Part shown: positions 1 to 7,895 of the stretch, one piece after another | Layout: the number at the start of each line of letters is the position of its first letter | How positions within the stretch are numbered: the first letter of the stretch is position 1 | Assembly: GCA_002469915.1 (NCBI GenBank) | Contig: DKOG01000125.1 | Span: 1-10,973, forward strand | DNA: 10,973 bases | Source: Bacteroidetes bacterium UBA7368 | Lineage (GTDB): Bacteria; Bacteroidota; Rhodothermia; Rhodothermales; UBA10348 | Direction of reading: 5' to 3' | The notes under the pieces: generated by a model | What the model was told of the DNA's origin: nothing | Database searches by the model: none | The model's input: the letters and a program-made list of their open reading frames with translations, nothing else | Made by a program: the position numbers and the translations under genes

Positions 1-438
1 CTCTTCTAATTCTAAAGCGGTGTGGGCGCCTAAATCACGGACGAGCGCTCGATTCCAAGTGGCCCCCAAATTAATGTTTTGCGGAAATAGGGTCCCATCC
101 GTCGTATAGTTTGCGCCGTGCACTGCATCAATGCCATATAGCATCGGGATATCCAATCTAGAATTGGATAACGCCTGCTCCTGCAAAGTTGAGATACAAT
201 TCCGCCACTCTTCCTTGGACATGCTTTGAGCAAACACGTTGAGAACAGACCCAATATGTTTTTCGCCGAATGCTTCTTTCATTCGGGTCGTATCCAAAAC
301 AAGCTGGCCATCATTCGTTTGGGGCGAAGAAGACAGGGCTTCCAGCGTAAGCTGAGTCATTTGACCTGCTTTTTCCTCCAGCGTCATTTCAGAAACCAAC
401 GCCTGAATCCACTCAGATTTTTCTGAGGATAACTTCAT
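1..438 (-). CDS. Glycoside hydrolase family 3 beta-glucosidase, N-terminal part (gene runs off left edge)
   Basis: The frame starting at the ATG complementary to 436-438 stays open for 146 codons to the edge of the window. The protein starts MKLSSEKSEW and contains the marks of the GH3 N-terminal TIM-barrel domain: MTLEEKAGQMTQ near residues 18-29, HIGSVLNV near residue 61, then IPMLYGIDAVHGANY near 99-113 and the FPQNINLGA segment near 119-127. The Asp in GIDAVHG is in the conserved substrate-binding stretch of the family. The catalytic Asp and the C-terminal domains lie outside the window. There is no signal peptide, so this should be a cytoplasmic enzyme that releases glucose from short beta-glucosides or beta-gluco-oligosaccharides. 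It follows the symporter gene by 10 nt and has the clearest ribosome binding site in the window. The family call is firm; the linkage specificity (beta-1,3 or beta-1,4) cannot be read from this part, although the GH16 gene nearby favours beta-1,3-glucans. Confidence 0.93.
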   Translation of the reverse strand, partial: MKLSSEKSEWIQALVSEMTLEEKAGQMTQLTLEALSSSPQTNDGQLVLDTTRMKEAFGEKHIGSVLNVFAQSMSKEEWRNCISTLQEQALSNSRLDIPMLYGIDAVHGANYTTDGTLFPQNINLGATWNRALVRDLGAHTALELEE

Positions 439-445
439 TCGCACA

Positions 446-450
446 TCCTT
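446..450 (-). promoter_or_regulatory. Ribosome binding site of the GH3 gene, overlapping the symporter stop codon
   Basis: On the minus strand the symporter stop TAA (449-451) is part of TAAGGA, and AAGGA ends 7 nt before the ATG of the GH3 gene. This is good Shine-Dalgarno spacing. The overlap with the stop codon suggests translational coupling of the two genes. It also supports the chosen GH3 start. Confidence 0.6.
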
Positions 451-2014
451 ACACGAAAAGGCCAACAACGACCAGCGTTATGGCAATTAAAATTATAGAC
501 TGAATCCGGTAATTAGCCCACCAAACGACTCCTTTCAAACGCTCCGTATCCTCCCTAAACATGGATGCCGTCCACACCAACTCCCTTGTCGACTCAGGAG
601 GGGCAGGAGTGAGCAATGAGCCGATCACAATAGTGACCAACGAGAGAACGAACAGAATCGGTGCGATGTACAGAAAATGAAGTTCTAACGGGGCAAAAAG
701 CAGAACTATTGCCGTTAAAAACCCAAAAACTAAACCGGAAAAAGCGCCTGTCCCATTCGCTCGAGGCCAAAACACCCCAAGCACAAAACAGGCAACAATA
801 GGTGGTGTTATATAAGCCAAGACACCTTGAAGATACTGCCAGAGAGAAGGGAATTTGGAGATCTGAGGTGCCCACAAGGCACCGATAATCATCACAATAC
901 CCGTTGCGACTCGGCCCACTTTGACCAGGTTTTTTGAACTCATTTTGGGTTTAAGTTTCTTAACCCAGTCCATCGTCACCAAGGTGGAAACAGCATTGAG
1001 CGTGGAATCCAAACTGGACATGATTGCCGCTATCAGCGCGATCAGAATAAGTCCCCTAATCCCGACCGGTAACAGATCGAAAATCATCGTTGGAAACACC
1101 AAGTCTCCCTTGGGAAGGTTAGGATAGAGCACCCGAGCAAAAACCCCCGGAAAGACCATTATGAACAGAATAGGCACTTTCAGAAGGCCAGCGAACAATG
1201 CTCCCCACCTTCCCTCGTCCAAGTTCTTGGCAGCGAGAGTCCGCTGAACCATATACTGATTGCTACACCAAAAATAGATTCCTAACAACGGAAGCCCGAC
1301 TATGAGCCCCAACCAAGGAAGAGCGGGATCATCCAATGGTTGAATCAAGCTCAATTCGCGATCCGTGGTTACTGCTAGGACAGCATCCCAGGACCCCACC
1401 TTTTGAAAAGCGATAAACGCGATCATGGTGGACCCTATTAACAAGAGTACCGCTTGAATGGCGTCCGTATACACAACCGCCTTCAGTCCACCAGCGATGG
1501 TATAGACTCCGGCAATAAAAGCCAACACCGTCGTAATCTGCCACATCGGCACCTCCGGAAGCACGAGGTTTATGACCAATGCGCCAGCATAAAGAGCCCC
1601 TGCAGTCTCCAAGAGGATATTGCCGATGACGGTAATGCCCGACATGTAGTAGCGCGATCGTTGATCGAACCTCTTTTCCAGGAATTCCGGAAGCGTATAA
1701 ATCTTCGTTTTAAGGTAAAACGGAAGGAAAAATACGATAAAAAAGACGAGGACAATTACGGCAAACCACTCGTAATTATATACTGCGATACCAGTAGTGT
1801 ACGCATCGCCAGCCAATCCAATTAACGTACTGGATGACACATTGGAGGCAAATAGGGACAACCCAATTAATGGCCAAGTAAGACTTCGGCCTGCAAGAAA
1901 GTAGTCCTCTTCCGAGGCTGTTTTTCTGGATACCCAAAAACCAATTCCTACAATGCCAATCAGGTACACCCCAATGACAATGATATCTAGCGTATCTAGT
2001 TCAAATGATGTCAT
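449..2014 (-). CDS. Sodium:solute symporter (SSS/SGLT-like), probable Na+/sugar importer
   Basis: This is a 521-residue polytopic inner-membrane protein with about 13-14 hydrophobic segments, the usual size of the SSS family. The N-terminal segment has DYFLAGRSLTWPLIG (residues 37-51) followed by SLFASNVSSSTLIG (53-66), the first-helix region that forms the ion and substrate sites in SGLT-type carriers. Residues 252-263 (NQYMVQRTLAAK) are the family signature around helix 7, and the IMSSLDSTLN stretch (331-340), with Ser333 and Ser334, is where the Na2 sodium site lies in vSGLT. Asn58, Glu82 and Asn252 fall where sugar-contacting residues sit in vSGLT by my recollection, so a sugar substrate is likely. 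It lies between lacI (44 nt upstream) and the GH3 gene (10 nt downstream), which suggests uptake of glucose or a small gluco-oligosaccharide. No clear Shine-Dalgarno sequence precedes the ATG. Family is certain, substrate inferred. Confidence 0.93.
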   Translation of the reverse strand: MTSFELDTLDIIVIGVYLIGIVGIGFWVSRKTASEEDYFLAGRSLTWPLIGLSLFASNVSSSTLIGLAGDAYTTGIAVYNYEWFAVIVLVFFIVFFLPFYLKTKIYTLPEFLEKRFDQRSRYYMSGITVIGNILLETAGALYAGALVINLVLPEVPMWQITTVLAFIAGVYTIAGGLKAVVYTDAIQAVLLLIGSTMIAFIAFQKVGSWDAVLAVTTDRELSLIQPLDDPALPWLGLIVGLPLLGIYFWCSNQYMVQRTLAAKNLDEGRWGALFAGLLKVPILFIMVFPGVFARVLYPNLPKGDLVFPTMIFDLLPVGIRGLILIALIAAIMSSLDSTLNAVSTLVTMDWVKKLKPKMSSKNLVKVGRVATGIVMIIGALWAPQISKFPSLWQYLQGVLAYITPPIVACFVLGVFWPRANGTGAFSGLVFGFLTAIVLLFAPLELHFLYIAPILFVLSLVTIVIGSLLTPAPPESTRELVWTASMFREDTERLKGVVWWANYRIQSIILIAITLVVVGLFV

Positions 2015-2038
2015 GGATACATGAAATAAAGTGCCAAA

Positions 2039-2050
2039 TGATGAGCATCA
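2039..2050. repeat. Short dyad in the lacI-symporter gap
   Basis: TGATGAGCATCA is an inverted repeat with 5-bp arms and a 2-bp centre, in the 44-nt gap between the lacI stop and the symporter start. The 2-nt centre is too short for an RNA hairpin, so if it is functional it would be a protein binding site. It may well be chance. Confidence 0.2.
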
Positions 2051-2058
2051 AAAATGGA

Positions 2059-3048
2059 TTACGACGTCTGACGAAGATTTAAAGCCACCGGCAACGTTCT
2101 TAATGTCGAGTCAAGTCTGTCATTCTTTAGACGTTCCGTCAACAAACGGATCGCCGCAGATCCCAACTCCCGAACAGGAACGTGAACAGAAGATAACGGT
2201 GGGCTTGCATAGCGCGCACTGGGAACGTCATCGAATCCGGTTACGGCCATTTCCTCTGGAATGGCTACGCCTTGCTCCCGAAGCGCACTCAATACACCGA
2301 TGGCTGAATCATCATTAGAGGCCATGATCGCTGTTGGCCTCTGTTCCAAAGCTAGCAGTGTTTTGGTGCGTTCAAAACCTGTTTTTTGATCGTACTCACC
2401 ATTCAGAATCAACTCTTCGTCTTCAGCAATGCCTACGTCTTGAAGGGCTTTTCGATATCCACGTAGTCGCTCTTGCGCATCATACGCGTCTTTAGGACCA
2501 GTAATAAATCCAATACGACGATGCCCCTTAGATACCAGATGGGTGGTCATGGCATACATGCCACCATAGTTATCAAAGGTGATTCCTTCGGGATTCTCCT
2601 CAACAAAACGAGTATTGACAAACACCAACGGAATGCCGGCCGGAGCTAAATCTCTCACTTCAGCCGTACTCATCTGTGGTGCCATTACTAAAAGCCCATC
2701 CACTCTTTTGTACATCCCTCTCATCGCCTTTTTCAAATCATCCGAAGAGTGATGAGAGGTCGAAATCAGTAGGAAGTAGTCTTCTTCCTGTGCAGCTTCA
2801 TCCACACCATTCAGGAATTCGGAGAAAAACTCACCACTAACGAAGGGCAAAATGATTCCAATGCCGCCTGTTTCACGAGTCAGTAGACTTCTTGCTGCGG
2901 GGTTAGGTGTATATCCCAATTCGGCAACAGCTCGCTCCACGCGAACACGCTTCTCGGAATGAACCGGACAGGTATCGTTTAATACACGAGAAACAGTTGA
3001 AATAGAGACATCGGCTTGTTTCGCGACATCTCGGATAGTTACACCCAT
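2059..3048 (-). CDS. LacI-family transcriptional regulator
   Basis: This 329-residue protein has the standard length and layout of LacI/GalR regulators. Residues 4-24 (TIRDVAKQADVSISTVSRVLN) form the helix-turn-helix, with the STVSRVLN recognition helix. GYTPNPAARSLL (45-56) is the hinge helix that enters the minor groove, and Leu55 matches the position of the intercalating leucine of LacI. From residue 61 onward there is a periplasmic-binding-protein-like effector domain, with DGLLVMAP, GFITGPKDAYDAQERLRGY and the C-terminal AIMASNDDSAIGVL and VTGFDDVPSARYASPPLSS blocks typical of the family. It probably senses a sugar released by the pathway and controls the symporter-GH3 operon that it precedes. 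A dyad in the region upstream of its start (3085-3098) is a candidate operator and would allow autoregulation and control of the divergent SGNH gene. The effector is not identifiable from sequence. No Shine-Dalgarno sequence is seen before the ATG. Confidence 0.95.
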   Translation of the reverse strand: MGVTIRDVAKQADVSISTVSRVLNDTCPVHSEKRVRVERAVAELGYTPNPAARSLLTRETGGIGIILPFVSGEFFSEFLNGVDEAAQEEDYFLLISTSHHSSDDLKKAMRGMYKRVDGLLVMAPQMSTAEVRDLAPAGIPLVFVNTRFVEENPEGITFDNYGGMYAMTTHLVSKGHRRIGFITGPKDAYDAQERLRGYRKALQDVGIAEDEELILNGEYDQKTGFERTKTLLALEQRPTAIMASNDDSAIGVLSALREQGVAIPEEMAVTGFDDVPSARYASPPLSSVHVPVRELGSAAIRLLTERLKNDRLDSTLRTLPVALNLRQTS

Positions 3049-3084
3049 TACAAAATCGTATCTTTCCTTACGTCATGAAAACTA

Positions 3085-3098
3085 TGAAAACCTTTTCA
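3085..3098. promoter_or_regulatory. Candidate LacI-family operator between lacI and the SGNH gene
   Basis: TGAAAACCTTTTCA consists of perfect 6-bp half-sites (TGAAAA and TTTTCA) around a CC centre, one base away from the symmetric form with a CG centre that is common for LacI/GalR operators. It lies 36 nt upstream of the lacI start and 33 nt upstream of the SGNH hydrolase start, in an 83-nt divergent region. A direct repeat ATGAAAAC occurs at 3075-3082 and 3084-3091, the second copy overlapping the left half-site. Binding by the adjacent regulator is inference. Confidence 0.45.
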
Positions 3099-3131
3099 CG
3101 AAGCTACTAAGCTTGTTGATACTGCGCAAGT

Positions 3132-4907
3132 ATGATTTCGCAACCAAGGCGAATTCTTTTCTACACCTTAGCTGGCTGTATTCCGATTATCCTAATCGTC
3201 GCAGCTGAAGTACTTTTCCGATTGTTGGGAGTCGGCGAAAGCACCCGTACCCCGTTTATAAAGCTCCAAGAAAATGCGGACTATGCCGTGTTTAATCCAG
3301 CTTATGCTGAACGGTATTTCCAAGGGTTTACTCCTTCTGTCGCTTACAATCCGTTCTCTGCTCAAAAGCCCGAAAATAGCTATCGCATTGTCGTTTTAGG
3401 CGGCTCATCAACCGCAGGATTCCCCTATCATTTCTATTACGGGTTTCCAGAATCTGTGGGAAGACGAGCGCAGGCCTACATGACAGAACGCCGAATTGAG
3501 ATCATAAACCTAGGAATGACGGCCGTCAACAGTTACACGTTGTGGGATCTCAAGAAAAGGGTTCGCGATATTCAACCAGACGTTGTGCTTATCTACGCCG
3601 GGCATAACGAGTATTATGGTGCGTTCGGAGCCGGTAGCAATATTGGCCTATCCACCCAGTCCATTTTTCTGAAACGACTTCTACTCAAGCTGAAACGAAC
3701 GGCCATCTTCACTAGTCTAGAACAGCTTATTCAACCTCGGCCTGAATTGTTACCGGGAGAATCGGACGGTGAACAGACATTGATGGCCCGAGTGGTTAGA
3801 GAGGCCGTAATACAAGAAGGAGACGATGTCTTTCTTGCGGGTATCAAACAATTTGAGACCAATATGAGGGATGTCGTGACTGAGTTTTCAGATGCGGGTA
3901 TCCCAGTTATTATAGGAACACTCACTTCTAATACTCAGGATCAAGCGCCTTTGGGAAAGCTGGATGAGGCGCAAACCCTATTTGAAACTGCACAGTCCAT
4001 GAGCTGTGAGTATCGTGGATGTTCACGCGAATCGTTTATCCGCGCCAAAGATCTAGACGAGATCCGATTCCGGGCGCCGAGCGAAATAAACAGCATTATT
4101 CGATCCATGACTTCCGACGGCGAGGCCATACTCGTTGACGTGGAGCAATTGTTCGAAAACGAGAGTTTGACCGGTGTACCGGGCAGTGATTTATTCATCG
4201 ACCACCTGCACCCCAATCAAAAAGGGCTTGAACTCATGGGGGCGGCGTTTGCGTCGGCTATTCTAGAACATGAGAACATAAAAGCAGAACCAACGGCATG
4301 GCCTACTGAAATGAAATTGGATCCCCTTGCAGCATCGCATGCGAATTTACTCGTGGAGCGCCTGCTCATGGACTATCCATTTATTCAGGGGCGAAGCCCA
4401 GATGTGACAGCCCGATTGAGCGATAGCCTGGTAGCTAGATTCAAATCTGGTAAAAAAACCGATTCACTATCGGCAACGATTGTCACTTCTCCCCTTACCG
4501 TTTCAGAGGCCTTATTTGAGGCCATCCAATCCAGCGAAATAACTCCTCAGGAACGAGCGCAAATGTATGAGGCCCTTTTCTATTGGCGGCCTTTGGCTAT
4601 CGACTACATGAAACAGACGGTAGCTCAACAGGTGACCGAGCCTTTGCTCGATTCCTTAACGACTCGACTCGCGGTTTACGGAGCAAATAAAACAAACGAT
4701 GTGTACTTCTGGAACGTGCTGGGGGCTGTTTTCTTACGGCAAAATCATTTTCAGGAAGCCGATCGCTCGCTTGCCAAGGCAGAAGCGATTGATAGCACAT
4801 CGACGGCCATGCTTTTCAATCGAGCCAAGTATTATCTAACTGTCGGAGACACGCTTACTGCTCAATCCTATTTTAGTCGATATCAAGAAAAATCGACTCA
4901 AAATTGA
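3132..4907 (+). CDS. Membrane-anchored SGNH/GDSL-type hydrolase with C-terminal TPR repeats
   Basis: The 591-residue protein begins with a short basic stretch and one membrane helix at about residues 8-30, so the rest is probably exposed to the periplasm. The SGNH fold is complete by motif. Block I is LGGSSTAG (89-96) with Ser92 as probable nucleophile. Block II is INLGMTAVNSY with Gly128, and block III is GHNEYYG (157-163) with Asn159 for the oxyanion hole. Block V is DHLHPN (357-362), giving the Asp357/His360 pair. Such enzymes are esterases, acyl-transfer enzymes or carbohydrate deacetylases; the substrate here is unknown, and acyl groups on a polysaccharide are one possibility. Residues 519-591 form about two TPR-like helical repeats, suggesting a partner protein. 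It is divergent from lacI (83-nt gap) and convergent with the TPR lipoprotein (10-nt gap). The ATG at 3132 gives the membrane helix its proper position; no Shine-Dalgarno sequence is visible. Confidence 0.85.
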   Translation: MISQPRRILFYTLAGCIPIILIVAAEVLFRLLGVGESTRTPFIKLQENADYAVFNPAYAERYFQGFTPSVAYNPFSAQKPENSYRIVVLGGSSTAGFPYHFYYGFPESVGRRAQAYMTERRIEIINLGMTAVNSYTLWDLKKRVRDIQPDVVLIYAGHNEYYGAFGAGSNIGLSTQSIFLKRLLLKLKRTAIFTSLEQLIQPRPELLPGESDGEQTLMARVVREAVIQEGDDVFLAGIKQFETNMRDVVTEFSDAGIPVIIGTLTSNTQDQAPLGKLDEAQTLFETAQSMSCEYRGCSRESFIRAKDLDEIRFRAPSEINSIIRSMTSDGEAILVDVEQLFENESLTGVPGSDLFIDHLHPNQKGLELMGAAFASAILEHENIKAEPTAWPTEMKLDPLAASHANLLVERLLMDYPFIQGRSPDVTARLSDSLVARFKSGKKTDSLSATIVTSPLTVSEALFEAIQSSEITPQERAQMYEALFYWRPLAIDYMKQTVAQQVTEPLLDSLTTRLAVYGANKTNDVYFWNVLGAVFLRQNHFQEADRSLAKAEAIDSTSTAMLFNRAKYYLTVGDTLTAQSYFSRYQEKSTQN

Positions 4908-4917
4908 TTCAAACGTG

Positions 4918-6147
4918 TTATTCGAGCGTGCTTCCTAGAGCGGAAGCGAGACGAGAAATCACCGGATTATCAGGTTGCTGACCTCTGGCCCGGTTGAAAT
5001 AGAGGGCCGCCTCTTCCAAATTCCCAACCTCCAGATAAAAGACCGTCATATTTACTAAAGTCGGAAAGTGATTCGGCTCGCTTTCAAGAATGTCCAAAAA
5101 TACGTTCTGGGCCCGGTCTCGCTGCCCCAACTGAACCATCATCAAAGCCACATTGGACAACAGCTCAGTATTTCCAGGCCTCATGCTAACTGCAGATTGA
5201 TACTGCTTCAATGCCTGGTCCCATCTGCCAATGGCCCGGTTAGCCTCTGCCAACTGTACCCGTTGTGAAAAACGCTGCGGATATTCGCGAACGTCAGTTT
5301 CCAGCAGTTCAACGGGTTTCATTATTTTGCGTACCTCATCAGAGCGCACATACATCTGATTTGCAGCCTCAACATTTCCCATCCTCTGAAATGAACGTCC
5401 CATTTCAAACAAGGCGGTATAATTAAACGGATCCTGCTCAGACATACGCTGCATCAATACCAGCGCTGAATCTGGCGTACCGATCTGATTTTCAAGCCGT
5501 GCAACAAGAAGCCAAGTTGTTGTTTTGGACGCATCTAGTTGGTAGGAACGACGTCCATAGCTCAATGCATTCGATAAATCCCCTGCTTGTTCCGTATACA
5601 TGGCGCGGCTTAGCCAAGCGGGTGCATAGGTATCTTTAATGGCTAAACTTGATTCAATAGCGACCAATGCACTATCCAGGACTCCCAATTCTGCATACAC
5701 ACCCGCCACAGCATGCCACGACCTTGGATCGCTTTCCAATTGCGACTCCTGTAAAAACCGAGATAAAGCCGCCCTGTATTCTTTTCTCAGGTACGAGATG
5801 TTAGCCAGGTTATGAAATACCCCCGGATAGGCCGGATGCTGGTTCGCCACGATCACAAAACTGGATTCAGCCGCGCTAAACCTTCCGAGTTCAAAAAGGA
5901 CTCTGCCTTTAAGAAAATGTCCATCTACCGAGCTAGGATCCACGGCTAAAACATCTTCGGCCTTTGAAAGCGCCCGATTCAAATCCCCCTGAGACAACGC
6001 TTGATTAGCACCCTGAATCCCGGATGCGATTTTCGGGGAAATGGCAGGCAGCTGCTCCTCCCTCGAACCGCAGGCACTCGTTGCCACCACTCCAATCATG
6101 CACACAACAAGTAGAAAAAGTGTTGTAAAATGAGTCAATCTGAACAT
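4918..6147 (-). CDS. TPR-repeat lipoprotein
   Basis: This 409-residue protein starts with a lipoprotein-type signal, MFRLTH followed by a hydrophobic stretch and a candidate lipobox TSAC with Cys26. The -3 residue is Thr, which is not the usual Leu, so lipidation is likely but not certain. From about residue 41 to 395 it is built almost entirely of roughly ten tetratricopeptide repeats, recognisable by recurring patterns such as ALSQGDLNRALSKAEDVLAVDP, VFHNLANISYLRKEYRAALS, AIGRWDQALKQYQSAVSMRP and NMTVFYLEVGNLEEAALYFN. There is no catalytic motif. TPR arrays of this kind hold protein complexes together, so a scaffold role in the envelope is likely. It is convergent with the SGNH-TPR gene (10 nt apart) and divergent from the CRTAC1-like gene (94 nt apart). 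TPRs also occur in the SGNH protein and in the multiheme protein, which hints at one complex. Confidence 0.88.
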   Translation of the reverse strand: MFRLTHFTTLFLLVVCMIGVVATSACGSREEQLPAISPKIASGIQGANQALSQGDLNRALSKAEDVLAVDPSSVDGHFLKGRVLFELGRFSAAESSFVIVANQHPAYPGVFHNLANISYLRKEYRAALSRFLQESQLESDPRSWHAVAGVYAELGVLDSALVAIESSLAIKDTYAPAWLSRAMYTEQAGDLSNALSYGRRSYQLDASKTTTWLLVARLENQIGTPDSALVLMQRMSEQDPFNYTALFEMGRSFQRMGNVEAANQMYVRSDEVRKIMKPVELLETDVREYPQRFSQRVQLAEANRAIGRWDQALKQYQSAVSMRPGNTELLSNVALMMVQLGQRDRAQNVFLDILESEPNHFPTLVNMTVFYLEVGNLEEAALYFNRARGQQPDNPVISRLASALGSTLE

Positions 6148-6201
6148 GAAGTCGTTTGGAGAATTTCAAGAATGGGTCATATTGGGAATACCGGAGGCCC
6201 T

Positions 6202-6230
6202 ATTTTAGGAATCTCTCCTATGGCAACCAA
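6202..6230 (-). promoter_or_regulatory. Candidate sigma70-like promoter for the TPR lipoprotein gene
   Basis: On the minus strand TTGGTT (6225-6230) and TAAAAT (6202-6207) are separated by exactly 17 nt. The -10 element matches TATAAT at five of six positions and the -35 matches TTGACA at three of six. Transcription would start near 6195 and leave a leader of about 47 nt before the ATG. The site falls in the 94-nt divergent region shared with the CRTAC1-like gene. If the host is a Bacteroidota-type organism its promoter consensus differs, so this is tentative. Confidence 0.3.
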
Positions 6231-6241
6231 CATCAGGGCTC

Positions 6242-7891
6242 ATGCAAACTCGCTCGATCCATTTGTGGTCCTTTTCGTTTCTCATCTTGTGCTCGGGCTG
6301 TGGCACGGAATCGATGAGTCCTACAGAAGCGCCTGCCCTATCATTCGCGTTTAAAGAAATTCAGCTGCCCGATTCATTCCGTCACCATAACGGTGCTCAA
6401 GGACAAAAATGGTTCCCTGAAACCATGAGCGGAGGGGGTGCATTTCTAGATATCGATTCGGACGGCGACCTAGATGTACTCATTCCTGGAGGCGCAACAC
6501 TGATCGAAGACGTGTCCCGTATGGAAGGTGACGTACTAGCGCTCCTGAATGACGGCAGCGGTACATTTTCGGAGGCTCTCATTCCGGGTTTAGACCATCT
6601 TCCGGGATACGCAATGGGCCTCTACCCAGCAGACCTTGACCAAGACGGGGATATTGACCTCGTGTACACGAGTCTTGGACCCAACCTGATTTTGGAGAAC
6701 ACAAATGGCACGTTCGTCGCCACGCCGCTTGCCAGCGCTAACGACGATTGGAGCACCGCAGCACTCATCTTTGACGCCGATGGTGATGGCTGGTTGGATA
6801 TTTTGATTGGCAACTATGTGGACTGGAGCGCTGAAAAGGATATTTTCTGTTCAACAGATGGCTCCACCAAAGGATATTGCACCCCTGAACTTTATGAAGG
6901 CGTAACAGCATCATTTTTCAGAAATAGAGGGGATGGATCCTTTTACGAAGATACCAACGGAACAGGATTTGAGGCCATAGAAGGCAAAACCTTAGGACTG
7001 GCCATGGCGGATGTGAATGCAGACGGGCTTCCCGATGTGCTCGTGGCAAATGACACAGATCCAGATCAGATGCTGATTAATCAGGGCGGAGGCTCGTTTG
7101 TGGATGAGGGCATTGTTAGCGGGCTCGCGTTTGACGAAAGAGGAAGGGCCCGCGCGGGTATGGGTATTGATTCGGGCATCACGGATGATTCAGATAGAGA
7201 AACGGTATTTGTCGGTAACTTCTCGGACGAAATGATTGGGGTCTACCGCCAATTTGGACCCGGTAGTTTTATCGATCGAGCAGCCGGCTCTGCCATTGGA
7301 CAGCCGAGCACACTCACCTTGACGTTTGGGCTGATGACCTCTGATCTGAACCTCGATGGCCATGTGGATGTCATCACAGCTAATGGACACGTAGAGCAAA
7401 CCATCGAGTCCATTAGGGATAATGTCCGATATAAACAGACGCCTCATCTGTTTGCCAGCGATGGAAAGGGTTCTTTTGACGATGTAGCCCCGTCCATTTC
7501 TGCTTTTGGCGCCTATGCCGCTCGAGCGCTAGCCATTGGTGACATCGATGGAGACGCAGACCCTGATATTCTTCTGGTTGAAAACAATGGCCCCGCACAT
7601 ATCTGGAAAAACCAGTCTACAGGAAGTGCACTGAAAATCGTCCTTGAAAGCAGCATTGGACCTGCTCATGGAATAGGAGCAAGAATCGAGGTTTGGAGCA
7701 ACCAAAGAATGCAGAGTCGTTTGGTTAAATCCGGTTCCAGCTACTTGAGCGGATCTGAAACCGCCGCATTTTTTGGACTCTCGGATGCTTCTATAGCAGA
7801 TTCCATTCTGGTTCACTGGCCATCGGGGCATATACAACGAAGGACCAATGTGTCCTCCGGAAACCTCCTTATTCGAGAGACTGAGCACTAG
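6242..7891 (+). CDS. CRTAC1-like lipoprotein with FG-GAP/VCBS repeats and C-terminal ASPIC/UnbV domain
   Basis: The 549-residue protein starts with a hydrophobic signal and Cys20 in LCSGC, a probable though not perfect lipobox. It then forms an FG-GAP beta-propeller with six calcium-binding Asp motifs: residues 70-78 (DIDSDGDLD), 131-139 (DLDQDGDID), 178-186 (DADGDGWLD), 257-265 (DVNADGLPD), 368-376 (DLNLDGHVD) and 434-442 (DIDGDADPD). Cys203 and Cys213 flank the insertion that carries conserved cysteines in this family and could form a disulfide. Residues about 464-537 are the ASPIC/UnbV domain, with GIGARIEV, SGSSYLSGSE, FFGL and VHWPSGH. Proteins of this family are extracytoplasmic and often encoded near TPR and multiheme proteins, but no biochemical role is established that I know of; binding of proteins or glycans is likely. 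The gene is divergent from the TPR lipoprotein gene and convergent with the multiheme gene, 4 nt apart. Confidence 0.92.
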   Translation: MQTRSIHLWSFSFLILCSGCGTESMSPTEAPALSFAFKEIQLPDSFRHHNGAQGQKWFPETMSGGGAFLDIDSDGDLDVLIPGGATLIEDVSRMEGDVLALLNDGSGTFSEALIPGLDHLPGYAMGLYPADLDQDGDIDLVYTSLGPNLILENTNGTFVATPLASANDDWSTAALIFDADGDGWLDILIGNYVDWSAEKDIFCSTDGSTKGYCTPELYEGVTASFFRNRGDGSFYEDTNGTGFEAIEGKTLGLAMADVNADGLPDVLVANDTDPDQMLINQGGGSFVDEGIVSGLAFDERGRARAGMGIDSGITDDSDRETVFVGNFSDEMIGVYRQFGPGSFIDRAAGSAIGQPSTLTLTFGLMTSDLNLDGHVDVITANGHVEQTIESIRDNVRYKQTPHLFASDGKGSFDDVAPSISAFGAYAARALAIGDIDGDADPDILLVENNGPAHIWKNQSTGSALKIVLESSIGPAHGIGARIEVWSNQRMQSRLVKSGSSYLSGSETAAFFGLSDASIADSILVHWPSGHIQRRTNVSSGNLLIRETEH

Positions 7892-7895
7892 GTTC

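Noticed and set aside
1454..1825. 123-codon plus-strand frame inside the symporter gene
   Set aside because: It is antisense to conserved SSS helices and its protein has no recognisable feature.
3101..3114. AAGCT-ACTA-AGCTT dyad near the SGNH start
   Set aside because: The arms are only 5 bp and there is no second copy or family consensus to support it.
4930..4947. GCTTCC/GGAAGC hairpin just after the end of the SGNH gene, considered as a terminator
   Set aside because: The 6-bp stem has no T-tract on the plus strand and lies in the coding end of the TPR lipoprotein gene; stems of this size are expected by chance.
6130..6354. 74-codon plus-strand frame over the divergent region between the two lipoprotein genes
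   Set aside because: It overlaps the start of both flanking genes, has no domain, signal or ribosome binding site, and covers the region needed for promoters.
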